A DNA stretch of 61,361 nucleotides from Deinococcus roseus (GCF_014646895.1 NZ_BMOD01000027.1:1-61361), one strand, 5' to 3'. Counted from the first letter of the stretch, positions 50,681-60,239 are shown. The notes: a model not told the origin generated them from the letters alone. Numbers and translations are program-made.

Positions 50681-51590
50681 GGGTTTTGCCGGATGATGCT
50701 GGTCAGGGCTCTGCCAAAAGATCACAACCACAATGACGTGTCATTTCTGGTTTTGTTTTGCACATCTTTTCATTGTCACAGTTTTCATTGCCACAGCAGA
50801 AACCCATCACATGCATTTTCGTGTGGACTTGAAACTCAAGGGGTTTTTCAGGCAAATGGGCCACAGTCTTATGATTTCCCGAAAGCTTGCAATGCAGGCA
50901 AATTTGTGGGCGAGCACAAATTTCAGCCGCCCCACAGGTGAGTCAGAGGTTTCCCTGGTTGACAGATGAAAAGTCACATCTCTCAGAAAAGCACTCTGGG
51001 GGTCTTTTCATAAAGTGGTTTAAGGTTAAAGCATATGTCACCTTGGTCAAAAATTCGTCCTGAAAAGCATTTTTTCGGCCACCTTCTGACCAGCAACGCC
51101 ACTGGTATGCACCCAACAGACCCAGGAAACCTGATACATGTATAGACAAGTCTGTTCCAGCTGAGTCAAAGCTGAACAAATTTCAGGATTTGTGAGTTAC
51201 TCTTGAGGCAGGACAAAACACTTCGCCCTTTCTCTTGCAACTCATCTTTTGAAATAAAGTTGCAAATGTTCAATGGTTTTTCAGATTCCTCTCTGCGGTT
51301 CAACTGGTGAAACAATTTCACCAGCAACCATGGTATACCTCAGGTGTTTTTCGCGACAGACAAGTCTCTTGTCTGTGAGCGTTCTCATACAGATCAAGAG
51401 CATCCAAAGTCAGAATTCCTGATGGTGGCATTTCAGGAAGTCTTTCCATTGCCCGTGGCTCAAACAAATCACCAGGATTGATTTTGATTTCTTGTCATTC
51501 ACCTGACGTGGTTCCGACCCACCTGAAATGTTTATAGCCAGCCCTTCTGAAATTCTGCAGCCCTCTTTCCGTCTCACCTGAGGTGAATAC
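50681..51590. other. Long structured non-coding leader upstream of the pilus operon
   Basis: About 900 bases without a convincing gene and noticeably AT-rich. Hairpins: ACAAAT/ATTTGT (about 51177-51194), TTGCAAC/GTTGCAA (about 51235-51268), CTGGTGAAA/TTTCACCAG (51304-51324) and CAGACAAG/CTTGTCTG (51357-51375). ACAAGTCT occurs twice (about 51145 and 51361). TCACCTGAGGTGA (51573-51585) overlaps the ribosome site of the first operon gene. Confidence 0.55.
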
Positions 51591-54083
51591 ATGAGAAAAC
51601 GATACGGCGCTCTTCTGGCCCTGACCACCCTGCTGGCCGCCTGTGGAAGCACTCCAAGAGTGAATTCCACACCTGTCCAGCCCAATCCGCCCAGCCAGGG
51701 CAAAAAATTCCAGATTTTGGGTTATGTTCAGGTGACCCTCGGAGAAAATGCAAAGGTGCAGTGGTTTGGAGCCAATGCAGATGGCAGCATCAACAAACAG
51801 GGCGTGGCCAATGCTGCCTATGACCTGCAACTGGTGCAGAACGCCACCCCTTACAACGATTTTGCTGGCACCCGTTACCTGTACAGCACCTTCAAAGTCC
51901 GCAACGGCTTCGGAGCCATCACCTGGGCGCAGGCCTCCAACATCGTGTTCCTGGGTGCAGATGATGATGCCACCATTGACCACACGGCTGTGCTGAGCAT
52001 GCGCGACAGCAGCAATGTGCAGTTCAAAGACAGCACCGTGGCCAACAGCATCATTCCCGCCCACCGCATGCTGGATGCCACCACCGCCAACCCCTCTTTT
52101 GCAGACATGTACGTGCTTCCAGAAGCCCTGGTGGCACCTTTTCATGGTGCCTACGGAGCCTATTTCTTCCCGTGGGGCTTCGCGGTGCGCCACTGCCTCA
52201 ACACCAGTTGCACCGACTATGACCGCACCCTCCCCGGCAACCCCACCCTCACCCAGTACGACGGCAGGGTGACCTTTTCCTACAAGGTTCCTGTGGGTCC
52301 CCGCACCCCCCGTTCTGTGGACATGCTGTTTGTTGCTGGCAGTGAAGCCCCTGCAGTGGTGGTGCAGACCGAAGATGAGCAGAGCAGTGACAGGGTTGCC
52401 GGTCTGGTCACCCCTCCTGCAGGCTTCGGTGTGATCAAGATGCGGGGCAGTTCCCTCTCCGGCGGCACCCTGATGCAGAACATCCGCATCACCGGAATGC
52501 CTGGCGCTCCCGAGGTGCTGATCAGCCGCAACGACCACCCCACCGATCTGGACCTTTCTGCAACCAGCGTGGCCTCCTACACAGACGCTGCAGTGGTGGG
52601 CAACCTGACCGTCATCGACAACACCCCTGGTGACAGCTTCAGCTACAGCCTCAGTGACAGCCGTTTTGAAGTGGTTGCCGGGGTGCTGAAACTCAAAGCA
52701 GGCAAGTCCATCACTGCTGCCCCCACCTCGATTCCTCTGCAAATCACCGTCACCGATCAGGCAGGCGGCAGCTACAGCGAAACCTTCAACCTGGCAGTCT
52801 CCCCTGCTGGCGGTCTGCTGGACAACACCTTCGGCACCAACGGTCTGACCACCACTTCCATCAGCGCACATCCCACCACACCTGATGACCAGGGCTTCGG
52901 TCTGGACATCCAGCAGCAGGGGGGCAATGCAGGCAAAACCATTCTGGTGGGTCAGACCTACGTCACCGCCACCAGCATCTATGACTTCGCCATCGCTCGC
53001 TACGACAGCAACGGCATCCTGGACACCACTTTTGGCACCAACGGCATCCTGAAAGACAACATCTCCACCAGCGCTGCTGACACCGACATTGCCAAGGCCG
53101 TCAAGGTGATCGCAGACGATTCCTTCCTGGTGGCTGGCGTGGCCCGCGGTGGAAGCACCACTGACGCAGACTTTGCACTGGTCAAATACACCGCCACTGG
53201 CAGCCGGGACACCACTTTCGGCACCGGCGGAAAAGTCCTCACCAACATGGGAACGGGTGCTGCAGCAGACGGAGGCAACGCCCTGGCCGTGCAGAGCGAT
53301 GGCAAAATCGTGGTCGCTGGCTTCACCACCAGTTCCACTTCTGGCAAGGACTTTGCACTGGCCCGCTACAACAGCAACGGCACCCTGGACACCACTTTCG
53401 GCACCGGTGGCAAACGCACGGATGCGATTTCTGCCAGCAATGGAGCCGATGAAATCACCGGAGTGGCCATCGACAGCAACGGCAAGATCGTGGTCAGCGG
53501 TTACACCACGGTGAGCACCTTCACCAAATTCGTGGTGGCCCGCTACAACAGCAACGGCACCCCGGACACCACATTCAACACCACCGGCAGAACCGTAACC
53601 CCCATCAATGCCAACAACGACAGGGCCAACGCGATTGTTCTGCAGCCTGATGGAAAGATTGTGGTGGCAGGAACCAGCATCCTCACAGCTGGATCAAATG
53701 AAGACTTTGTGGCCGTGCGTTACACCACCTCAGGCGCCCTTGACACCAGTTTCGGCAACGCAGGCATCACTCAAATCAGCTTCGGATCAAACATCGGGCA
53801 GGAGCAGGCCAATGGGCTTGACTTGCAAGCAGACGGCAAGATCGTGCTGGCAGGACGCACCCGCAGCAGTGGCGGGAACTATGATCTGGCAATGGTTCGT
53901 CTGACCACCGCAGGGGCACTCGATTCCACCTTCGGAAAATCGGGCCGGGTCGTCACCGTGGTTGGTCCCAACTCTGACACCGGCCAGGCCATCAAAGTGT
54001 GGAACAACAAAATCTACCTGGCTGGCACATCCTTTGTCACCGGCAACAACAACGATTACGCCCTGGCCCGCTACATTCCCTGA
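51591..54083 (+). CDS. Surface lipoprotein with cadherin-like and delta-60 repeats
   Basis: An 830-residue lipoprotein (lipobox LLAACG). The N-terminal 320 residues are unassigned and contain one Cys pair (HCLNTSCTDYD). A cadherin/dystroglycan-like segment follows (about 345-400, FSYSLSDSRFEVVAGVLKLK). From about residue 408 come about seven delta-60 repeats of the form LDTTFGTGG...DGKIVVAG...FALARYNSNG, probably a beta-propeller-like adhesion surface. AGGTG precedes the ATG. The next gene begins 23 bases after the stop, so it appears to be the first gene of the chaperone/usher operon and may be an adhesin or surface partner. Confidence 0.85.
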   Translation: MRKRYGALLALTTLLAACGSTPRVNSTPVQPNPPSQGKKFQILGYVQVTLGENAKVQWFGANADGSINKQGVANAAYDLQLVQNATPYNDFAGTRYLYSTFKVRNGFGAITWAQASNIVFLGADDDATIDHTAVLSMRDSSNVQFKDSTVANSIIPAHRMLDATTANPSFADMYVLPEALVAPFHGAYGAYFFPWGFAVRHCLNTSCTDYDRTLPGNPTLTQYDGRVTFSYKVPVGPRTPRSVDMLFVAGSEAPAVVVQTEDEQSSDRVAGLVTPPAGFGVIKMRGSSLSGGTLMQNIRITGMPGAPEVLISRNDHPTDLDLSATSVASYTDAAVVGNLTVIDNTPGDSFSYSLSDSRFEVVAGVLKLKAGKSITAAPTSIPLQITVTDQAGGSYSETFNLAVSPAGGLLDNTFGTNGLTTTSISAHPTTPDDQGFGLDIQQQGGNAGKTILVGQTYVTATSIYDFAIARYDSNGILDTTFGTNGILKDNISTSAADTDIAKAVKVIADDSFLVAGVARGGSTTDADFALVKYTATGSRDTTFGTGGKVLTNMGTGAAADGGNALAVQSDGKIVVAGFTTSSTSGKDFALARYNSNGTLDTTFGTGGKRTDAISASNGADEITGVAIDSNGKIVVSGYTTVSTFTKFVVARYNSNGTPDTTFNTTGRTVTPINANNDRANAIVLQPDGKIVVAGTSILTAGSNEDFVAVRYTTSGALDTSFGNAGITQISFGSNIGQEQANGLDLQADGKIVLAGRTRSSGGNYDLAMVRLTTAGALDSTFGKSGRVVTVVGPNSDTGQAIKVWNNKIYLAGTSFVTGNNNDYALARYIP

Positions 54084-54106
54084 ATGGAGCCTCTAGAGGA
54101 GAACCC

Positions 54107-54607
54107 ATGATCAAACGCACATTGGCCCTGGCCCTCACCCTGTTCTGTACAGCATCTGCAGCAGGCACAGTCACTGTGACAGACGGCGGCAGCAACACTT
54201 CAGACACCGCCATCTCCACCGAGGTGCTGAACTCCTGCACCCTCACCACCACCGATGCGGTGTTCACCAACTACACCGCCACGCAAAGCACCGACCTCAC
54301 CACCAGCACCGCAGGAGTGAGCATCCAGTGCAACGATGGTGCCCAGTACACCCTGGAACTGATTTCCAACCCCGGTCCCACCACCACCGAGCCCGCCATG
54401 GTGCATGCAACCCTGCCCAACGAGTACCTGGTTTACCTGCTGGACAGCATTTCTGATGGCATCACCCTGGATGGACTGCGCACCTACACTGCCGATGGGG
54501 AGCCAGTGACCTTCACCCTCTCCTACCTGATTCCTGCAGGGCAGTTCAGTGCCGCCGCCGGGGATTACTCGGACACCCAGACCCTCACCATTGACCTCCT
54601 CAACTGA
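54107..54607 (+). CDS. Coat-protein-U (SCPU)-like pilus subunit 1
   Basis: A 166-residue exported subunit with signal peptide IKRTLALALTLFCTASAAG. The mature part resembles the spore-coat-protein-U domain of archaic chaperone/usher pili: a paired Cys (LNSCTLTT and IQCNDG) and an all-beta body ending with DTQTLTIDLL. The N-terminal TVTVTDGG strand could be the donor strand that completes the next subunit. AGAGGAGAA precedes the ATG. It is similar to the following gene product. Confidence 0.8.
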   Translation: MIKRTLALALTLFCTASAAGTVTVTDGGSNTSDTAISTEVLNSCTLTTTDAVFTNYTATQSTDLTTSTAGVSIQCNDGAQYTLELISNPGPTTTEPAMVHATLPNEYLVYLLDSISDGITLDGLRTYTADGEPVTFTLSYLIPAGQFSAAAGDYSDTQTLTIDLLN

Positions 54608-54666
54608 ATCCATCCGCAAGCACCACCCGACTCACGCCCTCTTCTCTCAGAAACAAGGAGTTTCAC

Positions 54667-55170
54667 ATGCGCAAAATGATTGCTTTGATCGCCGCCCTGT
54701 CCCTTTCCACTGCCCTCGCTGCACCCACCGGTGTGGTCGCCACCGATGGAGGCACCAACACCTCTGACGTGGTCATCACCACCACCGTTCTGAACTCCTG
54801 CATCCTGACCACCGAAAACATTGATCTGTCCGACTACACCGCCACTGCTGACGGCGCAGACACCCCCAGTGACTCCGCCACCGTCACCGTGCAGTGCAAC
54901 GACGGCGCTTCTTACACCCTCAGCCGCACCGGTGGCAGCTCCTTCGATCTGGACCATGATGTCCTGCCCGGCGAAACCCTCACCGTCAGCCTGAGCGACA
55001 CCCTGCCTTCCGGCACCGAAACCATCACCGATGCCGCCGATGCACCCACCTACACCCGCAGCTACACCATCACTGCCGATGTTGACGCTGGCCAGTTTGA
55101 CGCTGCTGCAGGCGACTACAGCGGAACCGTCACCGTCACCATCGATCTGGTTGACGGCAGCCCCGAGTAA
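54667..55170 (+). CDS. Coat-protein-U (SCPU)-like pilus subunit 2
   Basis: A 167-residue exported subunit with signal peptide MIALIAALSLSTALA. It is homologous to the preceding subunit (VATDGGTNTSDVVI, LNSCILTT, VQCNDGASYTL). Domain and Cys spacing are those of archaic chaperone/usher subunits. AAGGAG precedes the ATG. A strong terminator follows 11 bases after the stop, so this may be the abundant major subunit. Confidence 0.8.
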   Translation: MRKMIALIAALSLSTALAAPTGVVATDGGTNTSDVVITTTVLNSCILTTENIDLSDYTATADGADTPSDSATVTVQCNDGASYTLSRTGGSSFDLDHDVLPGETLTVSLSDTLPSGTETITDAADAPTYTRSYTITADVDAGQFDAAAGDYSGTVTVTIDLVDGSPE

Positions 55171-55181
55171 TTCTGCAGGTC

Positions 55182-55214
55182 AAAAGCAGGCCGGAAGTGT
55201 TCCGGCCTGCTTTT
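55182..55214 (+). terminator. Strong hairpin terminator inside the pilus locus
   Basis: AAAAGCAGGCCGGAA (55182-55196), loop GTG, then the exact complement ending in TTTT. It separates the two subunit genes from chaperone and usher. Confidence 0.9.
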
Positions 55215-55302
55215 CTCTTACCCAGGATTTTCCCGGTGTCTCCAGCTGAAGGTCAACACTTTCATTTTGTGGTGATGGGAAATTTCTATACTGAGAGGTG
55301 TT

Positions 55303-55998
55303 ATGGTACTCAAGCATTTCTGGGTGGCTCCCCTGACAGCCCTGTGTCTTCTTTCTTCCGCTCTGGCAGGCAGCTTTCAGCTCAGTCCCACCAGCATTCA
55401 TGTGGACCTGCGCGAACAAACCGGAGGTTTGACGGTGGTGCGCAACACCTCAGACACCACCTCGGTGTACCGCATCACTGTGGTGTTGTGGACCCAGCCC
55501 GATGGAGACGTTTACCTGTCCACCCGCGATCTGGTGGTCAACCCCCTGCAGTTCACCCTGCAGCCCGGAGCCCAGCAGACCATCCGGGTGGTGGTGCGCA
55601 ACAGACCCCAGGTGCCTGAACAGGCCTACAAGGTCATTGTGGAAGAAGTTCCTGCACCCAAAAAAGATGCAGGAACCCAGGTGCTCACCAAACTGCGCGT
55701 CACCCTGCCAGTGCTGGTGCGCAATCAGGACGTTTCCCCTCAACTGGGCTGGTCGGTGACGCGCACAGGCGCAGACCTCAAACTCACGGCCAGCAACACG
55801 GGCAATGGACGGGGATTGGCCCAGGACATTGTGGCAGAGCTGGGGTCAGACAAGCTTGCCCTCAATGCCGCCAACATCATTGCCGGAGGAAAATACGCCT
55901 GGGTGCTGAAAGGCTGGGGTGAAAAGCTGGGAGACCTGAAACTCAGCTACAAAGCCCTGGGAGGCCAGATGCAAACCGAGGTCCTGCCGCTCCAATGA
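55303..55998 (+). CDS. Pilus assembly chaperone, PapD-like
   Basis: A 231-residue periplasmic chaperone with signal peptide LTALCLLSSALA and two immunoglobulin-like domains. Signature features: SPTSIHVDL at the N-terminus, the subunit-binding strand LQFTLQPGAQQTIRVVVRN and the domain-linking YKVIVEEVP. It holds subunits by donor-strand complementation and hands them to the usher. AGAGGTG precedes the ATG, and TATACT at about 55287 may give its own -10 box. It overlaps the usher gene by four bases (ATGA). Confidence 0.88.
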   Translation: MVLKHFWVAPLTALCLLSSALAGSFQLSPTSIHVDLREQTGGLTVVRNTSDTTSVYRITVVLWTQPDGDVYLSTRDLVVNPLQFTLQPGAQQTIRVVVRNRPQVPEQAYKVIVEEVPAPKKDAGTQVLTKLRVTLPVLVRNQDVSPQLGWSVTRTGADLKLTASNTGNGRGLAQDIVAELGSDKLALNAANIIAGGKYAWVLKGWGEKLGDLKLSYKALGGQMQTEVLPLQ

Positions 55999-58157
55999 AG
56001 CCCATCCAGACCATGCTCTGGCAGGCTTTGATGCTCACTGCTGCGCTGCTCTGGGATCAGGCTGCTGCACAAACCACCCAGAACATCTGCGACCTTGCCG
56101 ATGAAGGCCTGGAGGTGTCGGTGGGGAAGCAGTCCCGAGGGTTGCAGTTCATGCGCCGCACTGGCAATGAAGTGTGGTTGACCCGGGAAACCTTCAAACC
56201 CGGCGAGGAAGGTTACACGGTGCAGGCCCTCACCTGTGAGGGCATCACCTACCTGAAGCTGTCCAGCCAGCTGGACCTGAAGCTGGATTTTTCCAGCCTG
56301 ATCCTCAATTTGAGCCCCAACTTCGCACTGCTTTCCCGGCGTGAAGTGAACATCGAACCTGTGGCCCAGCAGGACACCCTGGATGTGCTGCTGTTGCAGA
56401 TGCCTTTTTCTGCTGCCTTGCGTGGAACGGGCATCCTGGCAGAAAGCCTGTCGGGAAGCTTCGCTGTGGCACCTGTCCTGCAGTACAGCGATTTCACCTT
56501 CTCGGCCAGCAGCAAGCTTGGGTACAACCGTCTGCTGCCAGAAGGCTGGACCGTGACCGAGCCCTCTGCAAAACTGGCGTGGCAATTTGATCCTGCTGGA
56601 ACAGCGCAACTCATCTACCAGAACCCGCCCCTGACCGTGCCGGGTCGCCTTTCCGGGGTTCAGGTGGGCTGGCATCAGGTGCCACCGCGCATCATGGAGC
56701 CCATCATCCTGCAGCTTCCCCTGGAGTCTCAGGTGCAGGTGTTTCTGGAGGGTGAACTGCTTTATGCAGGCCGTCAACTTCCTGGAACCTTGCAATTGAA
56801 GGGCATTGTGTTGCCCAGAAAACAGGGTGAGGTGCGGGTGGACATCCGCGATTCCACCGGACGTTCCATCCAGCGCTTTGCTTTTGCAGACACCGGCAAC
56901 CTCACCCCTGACGAATGGCAGCTGTGGGGAGAGGCAGGCTGGTGGAATTCAGTTCAGCAGCCCGACCTTCCGGTGGTGGGATTCAGGGCCAGTTACCATC
57001 TGGCTTCCAACATGCTGCTGACGGGCCAGGCCCACTGGGCTCCGGGAGACTGGTCGGCCAGCACCCAGCTCTACCAGACCAGCGAAGGTGAGGGAGCGAT
57101 GCTGGGATTGACCCTGAAAGACACCTTCACAGGGCCACTGGCTGTGGAGGGCCAGGGCACCTACACCCAGCACTGGGGTCCTGTGTTCCTGCGCCTCAAC
57201 GGAGAAGGGAACTTTCCTGACTGGAACACCAGCCGTCTGGGTCTGGGGCTTGGTTTTCAGCAAAACCAGTGGAAAATGTACGGTCAGGCCCAGTACCAGC
57301 TTTCTGGGGCTTTCTCGGGTGGGGTGGGGGCAGAACTCAGGATCACCCCTGACCTTTTGCTGTCTGGCAACCTCAACTGGACAGGCAGCGACAGGAGACC
57401 AGATGTGCGGGTGGGGTTGCGCTGGAATCCCACCTCCAACAGCGAGGTGTCTTTGCAGCACGCAGGCCGTTTGCAGGGAAGTGCCCGCATCCAGTGGTCT
57501 GAATCCCTTGAAACCCAGGTCTCTGCCGATGCCCAGATGGTGCAGGGAAGTGTGCAGTACAAAGGACCGGTGAATGCGCAACTGGCCGTCAACTCCAGCC
57601 AGCAATGGCAAAGCGCTGTGTCGGGCACCCTCACGGTGGCAGGAGATCAGGTGACCCTGGGCGATGCTCCGGTGGCTCCAGTGGCTTTGCTGCTGCACAC
57701 CGGTCAGCCTGACCTTCCCATTCGCCTGAATGGAGAGGGGGCAGGTCGCACCAATGCCGCAGGCGACCTGCTGATCACGGGTCTGCGGGTGGACATCACC
57801 TACAACATTGCTGTGGATCCCAACACCCTGCCCATCGAATTGGGGGTGCAGAACGTCAACCTGTCGGTGCGGATCAGCCGCCAGGGCATCCTGCCTGTGG
57901 ACTGGAAAAGCAATTTTGTGGTTTCCCGCTGGATCACTTTTTTCTGGAACCCGCAGGAGAAAGCCGCCGGGGCTGCCCTGCAGGCTGCAGGCCAGACCAT
58001 TTACCTGGATGACGAAGGCCAGGCCCTGTTGCCCCCTTCCCTGCAAGGTGTGACGGGAAGGCTGGTTCTGGAGGACCGTTTCTGTGCGGTAACCCTTTCC
58101 ACAGCAGATCAGGTGATGTGTCAGGAAAACCCTGCAGCCAGTTCTGCAGCTCCCTGA
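55995..58157 (+). CDS. Outer-membrane usher of a chaperone/usher pilus
   Basis: A 720-residue usher with a signal peptide (MLWQALMLTAALLWDQAAA). It has an N-terminal domain, a plug-like domain (VQVFLEGELLYAGRQLPG, VRVDIRDSTG), a long beta-barrel of alternating strands and a C-terminal domain with FCAVTLST. It is on the short side for the family (about 780-870), as archaic ushers often are. It secretes and polymerises the SCPU-like subunits. The gene ends in a terminator at 58185-58215. Confidence 0.85.
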   Translation: MKPIQTMLWQALMLTAALLWDQAAAQTTQNICDLADEGLEVSVGKQSRGLQFMRRTGNEVWLTRETFKPGEEGYTVQALTCEGITYLKLSSQLDLKLDFSSLILNLSPNFALLSRREVNIEPVAQQDTLDVLLLQMPFSAALRGTGILAESLSGSFAVAPVLQYSDFTFSASSKLGYNRLLPEGWTVTEPSAKLAWQFDPAGTAQLIYQNPPLTVPGRLSGVQVGWHQVPPRIMEPIILQLPLESQVQVFLEGELLYAGRQLPGTLQLKGIVLPRKQGEVRVDIRDSTGRSIQRFAFADTGNLTPDEWQLWGEAGWWNSVQQPDLPVVGFRASYHLASNMLLTGQAHWAPGDWSASTQLYQTSEGEGAMLGLTLKDTFTGPLAVEGQGTYTQHWGPVFLRLNGEGNFPDWNTSRLGLGLGFQQNQWKMYGQAQYQLSGAFSGGVGAELRITPDLLLSGNLNWTGSDRRPDVRVGLRWNPTSNSEVSLQHAGRLQGSARIQWSESLETQVSADAQMVQGSVQYKGPVNAQLAVNSSQQWQSAVSGTLTVAGDQVTLGDAPVAPVALLLHTGQPDLPIRLNGEGAGRTNAAGDLLITGLRVDITYNIAVDPNTLPIELGVQNVNLSVRISRQGILPVDWKSNFVVSRWITFFWNPQEKAAGAALQAAGQTIYLDDEGQALLPPSLQGVTGRLVLEDRFCAVTLSTADQVMCQENPAASSAAP

Positions 58158-58184
58158 GCTGGATTTGCCTTTTCTCCCCTCTGG

Positions 58185-58215
58185 TCCTGAAGCGCCTTGC
58201 AGCTTCAGGATTTTT
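58185..58215 (+). terminator. Rho-independent terminator of the pilus operon
   Basis: TCCTGAAGC (58185-58193) pairs with GCTTCAGGA (58202-58210), followed by five T residues. Confidence 0.92.
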
Positions 58216-58269
58216 CATGCGGGTTCCTGGCCAGATGGGTCGTTTCTGAAACAATGGGGAAAGCCAGGG

Positions 58270-58309
58270 TTGTCTGGTCACCCTGTGGAATCTTATTGAA
58301 TCGATTCGA
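58270..58309 (+). promoter_or_regulatory. Promoter and LacI-type operator of the oxidoreductase operon
   Basis: TTGTCT (58270-58275), 17 bases, TTATTG (58293-58298). The palindrome TTGAATCGATTCGA (58296-58309) with a CG centre overlaps the -10 box. The arms differ from both other operator sets here, so a regulator outside the window is implied. Confidence 0.6.
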
Positions 58310-58357
58310 CAAATGGAGCACACTGGGAGAAACCCCCATTCCTCAAGGAGGACATCC

Positions 58358-59467
58358 ATGCAAAAAACCCCGGTGGGCATCATTGGCTGCGGAGCCATCA
58401 GCAGCATCTACCTGCAGAACCTCACCCGTGCTTTCGGTGTCATTGAGGTGGTGGCCGTGGCAGATTTGAACCTGCAGGCCGCCCAGGAGCGAGTTGCAGA
58501 ATTTGGCATCCCCAGAGCCTGCACCCCGGAAGAACTGCTCTCAGACCCGAACATCCAGATTGTGGTGAACCTGACCTCCCCTGCCGTGCACACCCAGGTC
58601 AATGTGCAAATCCTGAACGCAGGCAAGCACGTCTACACCGAAAAACCCTTTGCCCTCTCTCTGCAAGATGCAGACACCGTGCTCAAACTTGCCGCTGCAA
58701 AAGGGCTGCGGGTGGGCTGTGCGCCAGACACCTTCTTCGGTGCGGGCCTGCAGACCTGCCGCAAACTCATTGAAGACGGCTGGATTGGCACCCCTTATGC
58801 CGCCCACGGCCAGGTTCTGATGGGCAACGCCTTTGATGCTCTGCACCCCAACTTTGCCAGTTTCTTCCAGCAGGGCTGGGATCCGCTGTTTGACATGGCC
58901 CCCTATTACCTCACTGCCCTGGTCCATCTGCTGGGTCCAGTGAAAAAAGTCAGTGGCATGGTGGGACGGGTGCGGGAAACCCTCACTGTAAACAACCCCC
59001 ATTCACCCCTTTTTGGGCAGACCATTCCTGTGGGTGCCCCGCAACATGCCAGTGCCACCCTGGCACTGGCAGGAGGCTGCATTGCCACCCTGCAGGTCGC
59101 CAAGGAGAGCTTCGGGTACAGTCCCAGGCTGGAAATCTACGGCACCGAGGGCGTTTTGTTCGTGCCAGATCCCAACATGTTCAGTGGCCCCATCCGGTTG
59201 CTGCAACCCGACGGCACCCTCAAAGAATTCCCGTACTCGCATGGTTTTGCAGAGAACAGCCGGGGGGTGGGGGTTGCAGACATGGCTTATGCCCTGCGAT
59301 CAGGCCGCAAACACCGCGCCAGTGGTGAACTCGCCCGGCACCTTCTGGAAACCACCCTGGGCATTTTCGAGTCTTCCCAGCGTGGGCAACACGTTTCCAT
59401 TTCTCCCCTGAGGGATCGTCCCTCTCCCCTTCCCCTCGGTCTGAAACATGGCCGTCTGGACGACTGA
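58358..59467 (+). CDS. Gfo/Idh/MocA-family oxidoreductase
   Basis: A 369-residue NAD(P)-dependent sugar oxidoreductase. The Rossmann motif GIIGCGAI is at the N-terminus, and HVYTEKPFALSL holds the conserved EKP lysine. A C-terminal alpha/beta dimerisation domain follows. AAGGAGGA precedes the ATG. It is paired with the isomerase/epimerase gene 14 bases downstream, a common combination for catabolism of inositol or modified sugars; the substrate is not determinable here. Confidence 0.88.
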   Translation: MQKTPVGIIGCGAISSIYLQNLTRAFGVIEVVAVADLNLQAAQERVAEFGIPRACTPEELLSDPNIQIVVNLTSPAVHTQVNVQILNAGKHVYTEKPFALSLQDADTVLKLAAAKGLRVGCAPDTFFGAGLQTCRKLIEDGWIGTPYAAHGQVLMGNAFDALHPNFASFFQQGWDPLFDMAPYYLTALVHLLGPVKKVSGMVGRVRETLTVNNPHSPLFGQTIPVGAPQHASATLALAGGCIATLQVAKESFGYSPRLEIYGTEGVLFVPDPNMFSGPIRLLQPDGTLKEFPYSHGFAENSRGVGVADMAYALRSGRKHRASGELARHLLETTLGIFESSQRGQHVSISPLRDRPSPLPLGLKHGRLDD

Positions 59468-59481
59468 ACAAGGAGCCTGCC

Positions 59482-60234
59482 ATGAAAAAATTTCCTGTGG
59501 CCCTGCAGCCCTACACCATCCGTGACCACCTGCAAAATGACTTTCTGGGCGCCCTCAGCACGGTGGCAGGCATCGGATACACCGCCCTGGAACTGGGCCC
59601 ACCTCCAGCAGGCATCACCCTGGAGCAGATGAAAACCCATCTGGACGACCTGGGGGTGCGCATCATGGGCACCCATGCCAGCCTGGAGCAATTGCAAACC
59701 GATCTGGATGGCGTGGCAGACTTCCTGCATCAGGTGGGAGGCAAGTACGTGACCCTCTCCCACCGTTTTGCAGACAGAGCAGAGGTGCTTTCCTGTGCTG
59801 CTGAATTCAACCGCATTGGCGAGGCCTGCCAGCAACGGGGCATCCAGTTTCTGTACCACAACCACGACTGGGAATTCGTGCGCTTTGACAGAGAATACGC
59901 ACTTGACCTCCTGCTGGAAAACACCGATCCCCAGAACGTCAAACTGGAACTGGATGTGTACTGGGTGGCCAGAGGTGGAGAAGACCCGGCGCAATTTTTG
60001 AAAAAGCTGGTGGGCCGCTGCCCTGTGCTGCACCTGAAAGACATGGAGGCTGGAGAAGAACAGTTCTTTGCAGAAGTCGGAGAGGGCATCCTGAACATCC
60101 CAGACATCCTGCAGGTGGCAGAAGAGGTCGGGGTGGAATGGCTGGTGGTGGAACAGGACCTGTGCAGACGTGATCCTTTTGAATCCATTCAGATCAGCCT
60201 GAACAACCTGAGAAAGCTGGATGCTGTCCTGTAA
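59482..60234 (+). CDS. Sugar phosphate isomerase/epimerase-family TIM barrel
   Basis: A 250-residue xylose-isomerase-like TIM barrel (AP endonuclease 2 superfamily, IolE/IolH-like). Metal ligands are visible as FLYHNHDWEF, KLELDVYW and VLHLKDME, with a final Glu in WLVVEQD. AAGGAG precedes the ATG. Co-transcribed with the Gfo/Idh/MocA oxidoreductase; together they suggest a two-step conversion of a cyclitol or keto sugar. Confidence 0.88.
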   Translation: MKKFPVALQPYTIRDHLQNDFLGALSTVAGIGYTALELGPPPAGITLEQMKTHLDDLGVRIMGTHASLEQLQTDLDGVADFLHQVGGKYVTLSHRFADRAEVLSCAAEFNRIGEACQQRGIQFLYHNHDWEFVRFDREYALDLLLENTDPQNVKLELDVYWVARGGEDPAQFLKKLVGRCPVLHLKDMEAGEEQFFAEVGEGILNIPDILQVAEEVGVEWLVVEQDLCRRDPFESIQISLNNLRKLDAVL

Positions 60235-60239
60235 AAGCA

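Noticed and set aside
48725..50731. Long minus-strand open frame opposite the CHASE3-GGDEF gene
   Set aside because: The plus strand has intact CHASE3 and GGEEF motifs; the minus product is rich in His and Gln, typical of antisense translation in GC-rich DNA.
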